A stretch of 64,000 nt of DNA from Streptomyces sp. TSRI0281 (GCF_001905125.1 NZ_LWLE01000001.1:1-64000), one strand, 5' to 3'; positions 46,080-55,072 are shown, counted from the stretch's first letter. Numbers and translations: made by a program. The notes: generated by a model not told the origin, from the letters alone.

Positions 46080-49046
46080 GGGCTCGAAGTCCCAGTACGG
46101 GCGTCCTCCGGCCACCGTCGACCGCATCCGCCGGTGCTCGTCCCCGGCGTCGTCGCCACCCCGGTCCGGTGCCTCGTCCGCCGGCGCTCCGGCCTCGTCC
46201 TCCTTGCCCGCCGCCCGCAGGTCGAGGGCGAGCCCCGCCCTGAGGGCGACCGTCATGGCATGCCCGTCCCCGAGGCCCGCACGGGCCCGTTCCAGGGCGG
46301 CGCGCCCGAGGTCCGCCGCCCCCCGCGGGTCGTCCACCGCCGCCCGTGCCGCGGTCGTGTTCAGCGCGCAGCCGATGCTCCAGGGGTGCGCGTCGCCGAG
46401 TGCGCGTGCCATGCCCGCCGTCGTCTCCTCGCCGATCGCCAGCGCGTCCGTGCGGTGGCCCAGACAGCGCAGGACGACCCCGCAGTTGGCCCGGCTGCCG
46501 ATCGCGTACGGATGGTCGTCGCCGAGCTGGGCGGCGTACACCCGGGCAGTGGACTCGGCGATGCCCAGCGCCTCGTCGTACCGGCCCATCTCCCGCAGCA
46601 GCATGGCGTAGTCGGTGGAGATCAGCAGCGTTTCGGGGTGGTGGCCGCCCCGGCGGACGGTCATCTTCTCGCGGACCCGGCGCATCATGGCGTGGGCGTA
46701 CTCCAGGTCGCCCTCCCTGCGCCTGCACAGGGCGAGGTTGTGCTGTGCCTGGAGGGTCTGCGAGTGGTCCCGGTCGAGCACCTGGCTGTGCAGCCAGGTG
46801 TTCCGTTCCTGGATCACCAGCGCTTCCCGGTAACGGCCCAGCAGCCGCAGCGTCCAGGCGGTGTGCAGGGCGGACATCAGGGTGAGGGCGTTGCGCGGGC
46901 CGAGCAGGCCGACGCGGGCTTCCAGGATCGAGCGGTGCTGGTCCAGGGACTCGGCGTACCGGCCCTGGAGGGCGACGGCCTGGGCCAGGTTGCTGCGGAT
47001 GGCGAGGGTGCGCGGCACCTTGCTGTCGCCGAGCTCCTCCACCGCCCTGGTGGCGGCGCTCTCGTAGAGCGTGCGCGCCTCGTCGTACCGCCCGAGGGCC
47101 ACCAGTGTTCCGCCGAGGCCGTTCATGGCCCGCATCAGCTCGATGGCCCGCGCCTCCGGGTCCGCGGAGAGCCGGTCGAGGATGTCCCGTCCGACTCCCT
47201 CGGCGTCCGCGTAACGGCCCAGCCGGCGGAGCATGTTGGCGTACTGGTGGGTGGCGACCAGGATGGTGCGGTCGGTGGGGCCCGAGTCGTTGCGCCAGTG
47301 ATCGAGTGCCTTCCTGGTGATCATCCAGCCGTCGGCGTACTCGCCGCGCATCCGGAGGTACTCGACGCAGTTGAGGACGAGGCTGCGCACGTCCTCGTCG
47401 GCCGACGCCAGTGCTCCCGAGGGTTCCAGATGGGGGATCAGGTCCGCGTAGCGCTGCCAGTGGCGGGGGGCCGTGGGGTCCCTGGGGTCGGCGGCGACCA
47501 GGACCCGGCAGGCGGTCTCGGACGCCTTGCGCCGGTCGTGGACCGAGAGGGTGCTGCGGACGAAGCGGTGGAAGAGCCGGTGCATGCGCAGGGTGCCCAC
47601 GGTGAGGATGTCGTCCTGCGGACCCGTCTCGTACTCCAGCCGCATGGACGTGGTCTCGGAGAGCGTACGGAGCGCGGAGTTCCAGTTGCTGGGCTCGCTG
47701 ACCAGGCGGGCCAGATGGGTGGGCAGGTCCGAGGCCCTGGCCGAGCGCAGCAGCCTGACGGGCACGGTGTCGGCGGAGAAGTGGGCGAGCAGTTTGAGGA
47801 GTTCATGGGCGTGCGGCGCGTCCTCGCCGAGGGCGTTCAGCGTGGTGGACCACACGGCCTGGAACCGCTGCGCCTCGCCGCCCGACGGCATGACGTCCAG
47901 GGCGTTGGGGTCGCCGTCGCGGATGTCCTCGACATAGCGGGCGACCTCGGTGAGCGGGTACGCCTCCAGCCAGGCGGCCATCTGGTCGATGAGGATCGGC
48001 AGGTCCTCGACCACATCGGCCAGCCGGTCGGCCTCCTCCTCGGTGATCCGCGGTGCCCGGCGGCAGGCGAAGGCGACGCTCTCCTCCCGGTCGAAGCGGG
48101 GCAGCGAGACGAGTTCCGCGCCGTGGGCCGGCCAGGAGGTGTCGCGGGTGGTGATCAGTACGTGGCCGGGGCCCCGCGGCAGCAGGTCGGCCAGCCCGTC
48201 CGGGCTGTCCGCCCCGTCGAACACGAGGAGCCAGCGCTTCCGTGACGAGGCGAGGCGCTCCTGGGCGGCGGTGATGAGCCCGCGCAGTTCGTCGCCGTCA
48301 CCCGTGCGCAGTTCCTTCGCGAGCGCGGCGAAGTCCTCGCGCGCCATGAGCGGGGTGTGGGCCCTGACCCACCAGATGACGTCGTACTCGCCGGCGTAGC
48401 GGTGCGCGTACTCCCGCGCCAGTTCGGTCTTGCCCATCCCGCCCGCGCCGTGCACGGCCACCAGTGCGGAGGTGGCGGGCGATGCCGGGGTGCGGTCGGT
48501 CAGCAGCCGGTGCACCTGCTCCAGGGTCCGCCGTCTGCCGGTGAACCGGCGGTTGCGGCGTTCCACGTTCGAGACGGGCGGCGGCTCGTCCGGGAAGCGC
48601 AGTCCCCGGTCGAGGTCGACTCCGGTGTGCCTGTCCAGCACGAGGCCGCACGCGGTCAGCAGCCGCTGTTTGGCCTCCTCCCGCCCGATCCCGAACAGGC
48701 CGGCCGGGTTCAGTTCGCGGGCCGCTTCGGGCAGGCTGTGCGGGGTGACGGAGATGGCCGCGACCTGCGAACGGTGGGCGGGGAGCACCTGGCGGAGCAC
48801 ATCGGCCCAGGCCCGGTAGCGCCCCGCGTCGAAGCGCAGATACCAGTCGTCCAGGACGAGCAGGACCCGGCCGGGCGCCGCGAGCAGGTCGGTGAGCGCT
48901 CTGCCCTCCGGCGGTTTGCGCAGGGGGTCCCAGCGGACGAGGTGCGTGCGGATGCCCGCGGTCTCGCACTCCTCCTCCACCCACTTCGCCCAGGACTCAC
49001 TCTGTCCCGCGAAAACGACCGTGACGTGGTCGGAATCCTCCGTCAT
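46068..49046 (-). CDS. fxsT: TIR-like / NB-ARC / TPR protein (FxsT-like)
   Basis: 992 aa. Residues 1-150 have a TIR_2-like fold pattern (HVTVVFAGQSESWAKWVEEECETAGIRTHLVRWDP, VLLVLDDWYL). An NB-ARC STAND ATPase follows: Walker A VHGAGGMGKTELA, Walker B KRWLLVFDGAD, sensor GHVLITTRDTSW. From about 545 on are tetratricopeptide repeats (e.g. LGRYADAEGVGRDI, LGRYDEARTLYESA, QGRYAESLDQHRSI, MGRYDEALGIAEST). STAND proteins change state on ligand binding. The combination resembles bacterial NLR-like immune proteins and FxSxx-system TPR proteins. The residue matching the TIR catalytic Glu appears to be Ala or Asp (GRYRAWADVL), so NADase activity is doubtful. The start is the ATG at 49046 with GGGAG upstream. 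Confidence 0.85.
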   Translation of the reverse strand: MTEDSDHVTVVFAGQSESWAKWVEEECETAGIRTHLVRWDPLRKPPEGRALTDLLAAPGRVLLVLDDWYLRFDAGRYRAWADVLRQVLPAHRSQVAAISVTPHSLPEAARELNPAGLFGIGREEAKQRLLTACGLVLDRHTGVDLDRGLRFPDEPPPVSNVERRNRRFTGRRRTLEQVHRLLTDRTPASPATSALVAVHGAGGMGKTELAREYAHRYAGEYDVIWWVRAHTPLMAREDFAALAKELRTGDGDELRGLITAAQERLASSRKRWLLVFDGADSPDGLADLLPRGPGHVLITTRDTSWPAHGAELVSLPRFDREESVAFACRRAPRITEEEADRLADVVEDLPILIDQMAAWLEAYPLTEVARYVEDIRDGDPNALDVMPSGGEAQRFQAVWSTTLNALGEDAPHAHELLKLLAHFSADTVPVRLLRSARASDLPTHLARLVSEPSNWNSALRTLSETTSMRLEYETGPQDDILTVGTLRMHRLFHRFVRSTLSVHDRRKASETACRVLVAADPRDPTAPRHWQRYADLIPHLEPSGALASADEDVRSLVLNCVEYLRMRGEYADGWMITRKALDHWRNDSGPTDRTILVATHQYANMLRRLGRYADAEGVGRDILDRLSADPEARAIELMRAMNGLGGTLVALGRYDEARTLYESAATRAVEELGDSKVPRTLAIRSNLAQAVALQGRYAESLDQHRSILEARVGLLGPRNALTLMSALHTAWTLRLLGRYREALVIQERNTWLHSQVLDRDHSQTLQAQHNLALCRRREGDLEYAHAMMRRVREKMTVRRGGHHPETLLISTDYAMLLREMGRYDEALGIAESTARVYAAQLGDDHPYAIGSRANCGVVLRCLGHRTDALAIGEETTAGMARALGDAHPWSIGCALNTTAARAAVDDPRGAADLGRAALERARAGLGDGHAMTVALRAGLALDLRAAGKEDEAGAPADEAPDRGGDDAGDEHRRMRSTVAGGRPYWDFEPQPV

Positions 49047-49065
49047 CCCGGTACTCCCTCGACGC

Positions 49066-49079
49066 AAGTTGTTCAACTT
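49066..49079. promoter_or_regulatory. Palindrome in front of the TIR-like/NB-ARC gene
   Basis: AAGTTG-TT-CAACTT, a perfect 6-2-6 inverted repeat 20 bp upstream of the start codon, in a noticeably A/T-rich 69-bp gap. This is the only gap of its kind between the last genes of the operon, and suggests the last gene also has its own controlled promoter. Confidence 0.45.
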
Positions 49080-49115
49080 TGTGCGCAAGCCATTCGATTG
49101 TGCGTCAGATTTCGC

Positions 49116-50474
49116 TCAGTGAGGGCCCGTTGGCGAACAGTGACCACTGTTTCCCGCGTCACACAGCCGTCGCGCGATGTGCCGTATGAGGTGTTCGAGG
49201 TCGGCGCAGTAGACGCTCGGGTGCAGAAAGCCGCTGTGCGGAGCGTACCGGTGCGCGTAGTTGCCGCCGCCGCACACCCGGAGCACCGGGCAGGTGCGGC
49301 ACTCGGGCGCGAGCCCCCGTTCCCCCAGCTGGCGCGCGGCGACGCCGGGATGGCGCAGCGCGTCGTCGAAGGAGTGGGCGAAGACGTCCAGACCGGTCGC
49401 CGGGGCGCCCGCGTAGGCGGTCTTGAGCGAGTCGACCTGCTCGATGGCGCCGTCCGTGTCGACCACGATCGCCGCCATCGGGGAGAGCCCGACCGCCTCG
49501 GCGGCGCTCCGGCTGCCGAGCAGCAGGGCCAGTATCTCCGTGAACAGCCGGACTCCCGTCCGCAGCCCGTCCGACTGCCACCACAGGTCGAAGACCTCCG
49601 TCAGCCACTGTCCGTACGGCGCCGGGCCGGGCCGGTGCCGTCCCGGCGGCACGGCCGCCCTCCCTGCCGGGGGCGCGCCCCAGTTGGCGTGGGGCAGCAG
49701 GAAGTCCAGGCCGGGCGGGTCCAGGGCCAGCAGCGAGGTGTAGACCTCGCGCGGGTCGCTGTCGAGGTCGATCGTGCTGAGGATGCCCGCGTACTGCGTA
49801 CCGCGCCGGGCCAGCAGCGCGGCGGCGCGGGACGCGGCGGGCCAGGAGGGCCGGCCGTCGTGACCCACGCGCCGCCGGTTCAGGCGGGCGCTCCCGCCGT
49901 CCAGGCTCAGGCCCACCCGGATGCCCTCGGCGTCGAGCCGGTCGAGGACGCCATCGGTCAGCAGCGTGCCGTTGGTCTGCACGCTGGGCAGGACCACGCA
50001 GCCCCCGGGCACCGCCCGGCGTACCGCGCGGGTGTAGGCGAGCAGCGGTTCGGGTCCCGCCAACAGCGGCTCTCCACCGTGCAGTTCGATCCGGATGCGC
50101 TCCAGGCCGTGGGCGGCGGCGTGCTCGCCGATGCGGGCCGCGGTGCGGGCCATCGTCCCTTCCGGGACCCGCGCCGGGCGCTCGCGCCAACTCGTGTCGG
50201 GGCTGCGGTAGATGTAGCAGTAGTCGCAGGCGAGGTTGCACCGGCTGTGCACCTTGAGCACGAACTGCCGCAGCGGTACCGGGTGCAGCGCCGCAGTGTC
50301 CAGCGCCCGGTGCGGCCAGTACGGAACGGTGTCCGGCGCGGGACGGGACGCGGGACCTGCCGTGGAAGCGGAACCGGCGGTGGAAGCGGAACCGGCGGTG
50401 GTGACCGCCGCCGCACCCGCCGCACCCGCCGCACCCGCCGCACCCGCCGCACCCGCCGTGGTGCCCGCCGTCAC
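49116..50474 (-). CDS. fxsB: Radical-SAM/SPASM peptide maturase (FxsB-like)
   Basis: 452 aa. Residues 1-48 are low-complexity Ala/Gly/Ser/Thr (repeat-encoded). The radical-SAM cluster motif C-x3-C-x2-C is SRCNLACDYCYIY (Cys about 79, 83, 86), followed by RIELHGGEPLLAGPEPL. A C-terminal SPASM-type cysteine set is CRTCPVLRVCGGGNYAH. YxYRSPDTSW-like and LHGGEP signatures match the FxsB group, which forms cyclophane cross-links in small peptides. The start is GTG at 50474, four bases into the stop of the small peptide gene (GTGA); the open frame continues upstream only by running over that gene. Its substrate is therefore very likely the adjacent peptide. Confidence 0.88.
   Translation of the reverse strand: MTAGTTAGAAGAAGAAGAAGAAAVTTAGSASTAGSASTAGPASRPAPDTVPYWPHRALDTAALHPVPLRQFVLKVHSRCNLACDYCYIYRSPDTSWRERPARVPEGTMARTAARIGEHAAAHGLERIRIELHGGEPLLAGPEPLLAYTRAVRRAVPGGCVVLPSVQTNGTLLTDGVLDRLDAEGIRVGLSLDGGSARLNRRRVGHDGRPSWPAASRAAALLARRGTQYAGILSTIDLDSDPREVYTSLLALDPPGLDFLLPHANWGAPPAGRAAVPPGRHRPGPAPYGQWLTEVFDLWWQSDGLRTGVRLFTEILALLLGSRSAAEAVGLSPMAAIVVDTDGAIEQVDSLKTAYAGAPATGLDVFAHSFDDALRHPGVAARQLGERGLAPECRTCPVLRVCGGGNYAHRYAPHSGFLHPSVYCADLEHLIRHIARRLCDAGNSGHCSPTGPH
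50365..50460. repeat. Tandem repeats at the 5' end of the radical-SAM gene
   Basis: Two copies of an 18-bp unit (gtggaagcggaaccggcg, about 50365-50400) and about five copies of the 9-bp unit gccgcaccc (about 50412-50459). They encode TAGSAS and GAA repeats in the low-complexity N-terminus. Lengths are multiples of three, so copy changes keep the frame. Confidence 0.85.
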
Positions 50475-50647
50475 GGGGCGTCCTCGTAGTACGCCACGGA
50501 CGGGCCCGCCTCGGCGGACCGGTCGCGCAGACCCGCCAGGACGGCGTCCAGCACCGGGTGCCCGGTCGCGCCGCCGTGGTCGACGAGGGCGGCCAGGGAG
50601 CCGAAAACGGGCAGGGGCGTGCTGCTGTCGTCGGGCGGTGACGTCAT
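50471..50647 (-). CDS. 58-aa candidate precursor peptide for the radical-SAM maturase
   Basis: Translated directly from the bases: starts MTSPPDDSSTPLPVFGSL, ends AEAGPSVAYYEDAP. It has ATGA overlap with the vWA gene before it and GTGA overlap with the radical-SAM gene after it, so it is coupled on both sides. It resembles a RiPP precursor: a small leader with a helical middle (HPVLDAVLAGLRDRS), then a short C-terminal core. Canonical FxsA peptides end in FxSxx; this one does not, although FGSLA occurs internally at residue 15. The C-terminal YYEDAP offers Y-x-D and Y-Y-E three-residue motifs for a cyclophane. GAGGA within the YYED codons serves as the ribosome site for the next gene. Confidence 0.8.
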   Translation of the reverse strand: MTSPPDDSSTPLPVFGSLAALVDHGGATGHPVLDAVLAGLRDRSAEAGPSVAYYEDAP

Positions 50648-53600
50648 GCGTCACCCGATTCGAGCCGGCGCACGCTCTCCCGGATGCGGTCCGCGACCTC
50701 GTCGTGCTGCTCGCCGTGCTCGGTGAGGATGCCGAGCGCCCGGTGGTACTCGGTGAGCGCGCGGTCCGGTCCGGCGGTCCGCTCCAGCATCCTGGCCCGG
50801 TCCGCCAGGTAGGCGGCGGCCATCACGGCGGATCCGGTGGCGAGCGCACGGTCCGCGGCCTGCTTGAAGTACGTCGCCGCCTCGGTGAAGCGGACCTCGG
50901 CCCCGGTCGTCCGGCCTAGCGCCTCGGCGACCTGGCCGCGGATGGCGTGGGCGGAGGCCGCGACGTCTCCCGACACCGCCTCGCGGGCCGCCGCTCCCAG
51001 TATCCAGTCGGCCTCGTACAGGTCGACCAGGGCTCCCACGAGCCGGAAGCGGACCATCAGCGCCAGCCCGAGATTCATTCTGCGGGCGGCGAGCGCGGGG
51101 CTCTTCCCGGAGGTTCCGGCGACGGACTGCCGCAGCAGACGCACCGTCTCGCGCAGATCCTCCTCGGACCCGGTCAGCTGGCCCCGGCGCATCAGGGTGA
51201 GGCCGTAGATCTGGAGGTTCCCGGGCTGCCACGGGCTGTCGGGGGGCGTCAGCGCCCAGACCTCCGCCCAGGCGCCGACGGCCCGGTCGAGCGCCTCGCG
51301 CCGGGATTCCGCGCCCTCGTGGAAGCGCCGGCTCTCGATGGACGCCTTCGCCTCCAGACAGCGCAGCGTCAGCCGGTCGCGTCCGGGACCGGGCGGCAGG
51401 CCCCCGGCGACGGCGCGGCCCTCGTCGAGCGCCCGCAGGGCGTGCGCCCAGCCGGTCTCCATGTCGAGGCCGGTCCAGGCCAGTTCATGGGCCTCGGCCA
51501 GAGCGATCCAGCCGTCGACCAGGTCGGCGGGGTCGGGCTTCCATTCGGCCGTCGCCGTACGCGTCGGTCCGTCGTCACCGACACGCGGCGCTCCGTCGTC
51601 ACCGTCGGCGGTGACCAGGCGTGTCATCCGGGCCAGCGACTCGGTCAGGTCCGCGCGGGCCCGCCGGGCCGCTTCCCGCACCCGCTCCGGATCGGCGGAC
51701 GGACCGTCGTCCAGCCGCCCCTCGAACCGGCGGGCCAGCAGGGCGTAGGAGCGGCCCCGGAGGTAGAGCGACGACGGCGGGACGGGGTCCGCCTCGACCA
51801 GGGTGTCCAGTACGTCGATCGACTGGAGCATTGTGGCCGAATACCACTCCTGGGGCCCCTCGGGCGGCGGGTTGCGCAGTCTCAGGGCCTGTTCGGCGAA
51901 GTCGGCGGCCAGCTCCTGGAGCACCCGGGCACGGACGACCGCGGCCGTCCTGCCGATGCTTCCGCCCCCGGCGACCGCGTCCGCCAGCGCCCGCTGCGCG
52001 TCGTCCAGCAGCAGGAACCGTACGGAGTCCGCGTCCGCGGCCTCCCCCGGTGCGGCGGCGGCCTCTCTGAACCGGTCGGGCACCGCGTCCGTGTCCGGCC
52101 CGGCCGAGGCCACCTCCTCGGCCATCCGCACCAGTACGTCGCCCATGGTCCGGTAGGCCCGGGAGATGGCGGGCACGGCCCGTTCCGCGGCGCTCAGCGC
52201 GCCTCTCAGGTCCTCGCCGAGCCGGCGCGCCTGCCAGCGCTCGACGAGCGCCACGGCCAGGTCCGCGTGCAGCCCGGCCCGCTCCGGGCGGCGCTGCTCG
52301 GCCCCGGCCGCCGAGGTCAGCAGGGCGATGCCGGAATCCAGGTCCCGCGACGTGCCCTGGCGGCGGAACCGTTCGAGCCGCGCCTGTGCCTCGGCCGCGA
52401 GTTCACCGGGCGAGCCGGCGCCTTCCGCCCCCGTGGTGACGGGCTGCGGCAGCGAGCCGCGCAGCACCCGGGTGGAGACGACGGCGAACTCCCGCAGCAG
52501 CGGGTCGTCCACGGAGCCGCCCGGCGGTCCCGCGGGCTCCACGCCGCCCGCCAGATAGGCCGCCGCCATCGCGGGGAAGTTGCGGGCCGTGCGCCCCCAG
52601 CGCCCTTCGACGTATCGGGACAGGTGTTTCAGTGCCAGATCGGGGTCGCCCGGCGCCAGCCGTTGGTGCAGCTCGGCCCATACGCCGTCGCGGAACGCGT
52701 AGGCCGGACTGTCGAGTCCCCGGTCGAGACGGGTGAGCAGGCCCCCGAGCAGCACTTCGGCGAGCACGTCGGGGCCGCTGTCCGGCAGCATCGCGCGCTG
52801 GAGGTGCTGCATCACCGGCAGTTCCAGCGGGGTGGTGGTCAGCCACTGGGCGAGCCGGACCGCGGCGGGCGAGGCATGGCGGCGGAAGTTCCGCACCCGT
52901 TCGCGGGCGGGTACGTCGGTGGCGCGGGGCGCCGACGCGGGGGCGGGCCGGGGATCGGCGCCGACCCAGGCGGCCGCCGCCCGCAGCGTCAGCTCGCCGG
53001 TCCCCGACAGCAGCCGCGCCCAGGTCTCCAGGGACAGGTGGTGGGGCGCCAGCACCGGAACGGCCACCGCGCGGCGGGGTGCCTCGCCCCTGGAGAGGAA
53101 CTCCAGCCGCCCCGCGGGCCCTTCGGGCCTGCGCAGCAGTCCGGGCCGGGCGGGCAGATGGGTGGTGCGCCACATCCGCTGCGGCAGCGGCTGGACGACG
53201 GCGACCGGCATGGTGCCCGCCCAGCGGTGGAGCTGCCGCTGCATGGCACCGCTGCGCCACATCGGTCCGGCGCAGTCGCTGAGCAGCAGCGTGATCTGCC
53301 GTCCGGTGGGGTCCGTGAACTGGGCCGGTGGCCGCAGTCGCCCCGTACCCGGGGCGGGGGTTGTGGGTGTGGTGGCGGCGCCCGGGGTGCCGTCCGTGCC
53401 CTCGTGCAGGTAGTGGACGCGTACTTCGCGGAAGGCACCCGCGCGTTCGAAGACCTCCCGCAGCTCGTCGAGCGTCTGCTCCCAGACCATGGTCGAGGAG
53501 GAGACGTCCATGAGCAGTTGGGCGCGCGCCTCCCGGCGGCGGGCGGGGCGCAGCACCGGCAGCGTCAGCCCGGTCTCGGCCGCCCGGTGTGCGGTGGCCT

Positions 53601-54060
53601 TCTCGTCGAGGAGGCCGCGCGGCGGGACGGAGGGCGCGCGGAACCGCTGCAGGGGGCGCAGCGCGCGTTGCAGGGCGAGCGGGTCGGGCAGGGTGGGCGC
53701 CGTGGGGACCCGTACGGGCGAGCCGCCGCGCCCGGCGCCGCCCTCGCCCCGGGCGGCCGGGGCGCGCAGGGCCGCGTGTCCCTCGGCGGGTGCGGCGGGG
53801 CCGGGGACGCGCGGTGCCACCGGCTCCGGCCCATCGGTGAGCGGGTCCGCCGGGTCGCCGGGCGCGGGCTCGGCGACCGTCCCGGCGGCGGGATGCCCGT
53901 CGGGCCAGGTCGCGGGCCCGACCCAGCGCGCGAGCCACAGCGCGTCCGCCACCTCTTCGGCCGTGGCGCTGAAGTCGGCCTCCCGGAGCCGGGCGACCAG
54001 CGCCGTGAGCACACCGTGCTCGGTGCCGGATGCGCTGCGGGCGGCGGAGGTCATCGTCAC
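50644..54060 (-). CDS. SAV_2336-type protein: vWA-like domain plus TPR-like array
   Basis: 1138 aa. The N-terminus GVLTALVARLREADFSATAEEVADALWLA is the SAV_2336-type helical domain. A Pro/Ala linker follows. A von Willebrand A-like domain follows from about 180, with the MIDAS-type motif LLMDVSSSTMVWEQ (D-x-S-x-S) and a second acidic loop LLLSDCAGPMW. The C-terminal half (about 560-1130) is helical, TPR-like (e.g. ALTEYHRALGILTEHGEQHDEV). vWA proteins of this kind work with MoxR AAA+ ATPases, and one is encoded just upstream (2-bp spacing after its stop). The start is GTG at 54060. The end overlaps the peptide gene. Confidence 0.85.
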   Translation of the reverse strand: MTMTSAARSASGTEHGVLTALVARLREADFSATAEEVADALWLARWVGPATWPDGHPAAGTVAEPAPGDPADPLTDGPEPVAPRVPGPAAPAEGHAALRAPAARGEGGAGRGGSPVRVPTAPTLPDPLALQRALRPLQRFRAPSVPPRGLLDEKATAHRAAETGLTLPVLRPARRREARAQLLMDVSSSTMVWEQTLDELREVFERAGAFREVRVHYLHEGTDGTPGAATTPTTPAPGTGRLRPPAQFTDPTGRQITLLLSDCAGPMWRSGAMQRQLHRWAGTMPVAVVQPLPQRMWRTTHLPARPGLLRRPEGPAGRLEFLSRGEAPRRAVAVPVLAPHHLSLETWARLLSGTGELTLRAAAAWVGADPRPAPASAPRATDVPARERVRNFRRHASPAAVRLAQWLTTTPLELPVMQHLQRAMLPDSGPDVLAEVLLGGLLTRLDRGLDSPAYAFRDGVWAELHQRLAPGDPDLALKHLSRYVEGRWGRTARNFPAMAAAYLAGGVEPAGPPGGSVDDPLLREFAVVSTRVLRGSLPQPVTTGAEGAGSPGELAAEAQARLERFRRQGTSRDLDSGIALLTSAAGAEQRRPERAGLHADLAVALVERWQARRLGEDLRGALSAAERAVPAISRAYRTMGDVLVRMAEEVASAGPDTDAVPDRFREAAAAPGEAADADSVRFLLLDDAQRALADAVAGGGSIGRTAAVVRARVLQELAADFAEQALRLRNPPPEGPQEWYSATMLQSIDVLDTLVEADPVPPSSLYLRGRSYALLARRFEGRLDDGPSADPERVREAARRARADLTESLARMTRLVTADGDDGAPRVGDDGPTRTATAEWKPDPADLVDGWIALAEAHELAWTGLDMETGWAHALRALDEGRAVAGGLPPGPGRDRLTLRCLEAKASIESRRFHEGAESRREALDRAVGAWAEVWALTPPDSPWQPGNLQIYGLTLMRRGQLTGSEEDLRETVRLLRQSVAGTSGKSPALAARRMNLGLALMVRFRLVGALVDLYEADWILGAAAREAVSGDVAASAHAIRGQVAEALGRTTGAEVRFTEAATYFKQAADRALATGSAVMAAAYLADRARMLERTAGPDRALTEYHRALGILTEHGEQHDEVADRIRESVRRLESGDA

Positions 54061-54061
54061 C

Positions 54062-55072
54062 TCACCGCTGCTGCGGGTGCTGTTCCAGGGGACGCATGAG
54101 CAGCCGGGCGATACCGTCCCGCCGGCTGCCCGCCTCCCGGGCGGTGTGCTGGGTGAGGAAGATGGCGTTGAGCAGTTCGTCCGTCGGCCGCAGCCCTTCG
54201 TCGTCGCCCCTGCTGAAGCTCTCCAGCAGGTCGCGGTTGGCCTCGTGCGCGCCCTCCCCGAAGTGGGCGTGCACCAGGGCGGCGAGCCGTTCGTTGCGCG
54301 GGGGTTCCAGGTTCAGCCGGATGCAGCGGCGCAGCAGCGGCCGGGGGAAGTCGCGTTCGCCGTTGCTCGTCATCACGACGAAGGGGAAGGCCCGGCAGCG
54401 CACCTTGCCGTCGACGACGGGCACGCTGCGGCCGTCGTCGTCCAGGACGGTGACGGGTGCGTGTCCCTCGCGCTTGGCGGTGCGCTCCAGTTCGGGGATG
54501 CGGAACTCGCCCTCCTCCAGCACGTTCAGAAGGTCGTTGGGCAGGTCGATGTCGCTCTTGTCCAGCTCGTCGATGAGCAGCACCCGGGGTCGCTCCGAGG
54601 GCAGGAGTGCCGTGCCCAGCGGTCCGAGCTTGATGTATTCGCCGATGTCGCCCTCACCGGCGCCGCGCTCACGGGAGAGCTGGGCGTCCTGGAGCCGGCC
54701 GATCGCGTCGTACTCGTACAGCCCCTGCTTCAGTTCCGTACGGCTGACGACGGACCATTGCAGGACCCTTCCCAGGCCCAGTTCCTGGGCGACGGCGTGC
54801 GCGAGCGTGCTCTTCCCGGATCCCGGCTCCCCGGTCACCAGGAGCGGTCGCCGCAGATACAGGGCGGCGTTGATGAGCTGGATCGCGTCCTCGTCCTGGA
54901 CGGGGAGCAGGGGGCGTCCGCCGAGGCGCCGCTTCGTCGAGGAGTCCGGTCCGGGGACCGGGAGCCCGATCGGCTCACCGGTGAAGGCCCGCCAGGGCGG
55001 CGGTGGCGGAAGGTCGCCGATCCGGTCCGGGTCGGGGTCTCCCTCACCCCGGTAAATCAGCCAGTTGCTCAT
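54062..55072 (-). CDS. MoxR-family AAA+ ATPase
   Basis: 336 aa. Walker A is VTGEPGSGKSTLAHAV (about 86), Walker B RVLLIDELDKSDIDLPNDLLNVLEEGEF (about 167), sensor region FVVMTSNGERDFPRPLLRRCIRL with the arginine finger. Typical MoxR shape: a AAA+ core and a short C-terminal helical lid. MoxR ATPases remodel partner proteins together with vWA proteins. The start is ATG at 55072 with GAGGAG upstream; a longer frame adds about 119 unsupported residues. A 127-bp gap separates it from the protease gene, so an internal promoter is possible. Confidence 0.92.
   Translation of the reverse strand: MSNWLIYRGEGDPDPDRIGDLPPPPPWRAFTGEPIGLPVPGPDSSTKRRLGGRPLLPVQDEDAIQLINAALYLRRPLLVTGEPGSGKSTLAHAVAQELGLGRVLQWSVVSRTELKQGLYEYDAIGRLQDAQLSRERGAGEGDIGEYIKLGPLGTALLPSERPRVLLIDELDKSDIDLPNDLLNVLEEGEFRIPELERTAKREGHAPVTVLDDDGRSVPVVDGKVRCRAFPFVVMTSNGERDFPRPLLRRCIRLNLEPPRNERLAALVHAHFGEGAHEANRDLLESFSRGDDEGLRPTDELLNAIFLTQHTAREAGSRRDGIARLLMRPLEQHPQQR

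Noticed and set aside
50475..50654. N-terminal extension of the radical-SAM frame to 50654
   Set aside because: It would read the small peptide gene in another frame (Arg/Pro-rich). The GTGA overlap at 50471-50474 gives a better start.
50947..54099. 1050-codon plus-strand open frame over the vWA gene
   Set aside because: Arg/Gly/His-rich composition and no recognisable domain; the minus-strand frame has vWA motifs and coupled neighbours.
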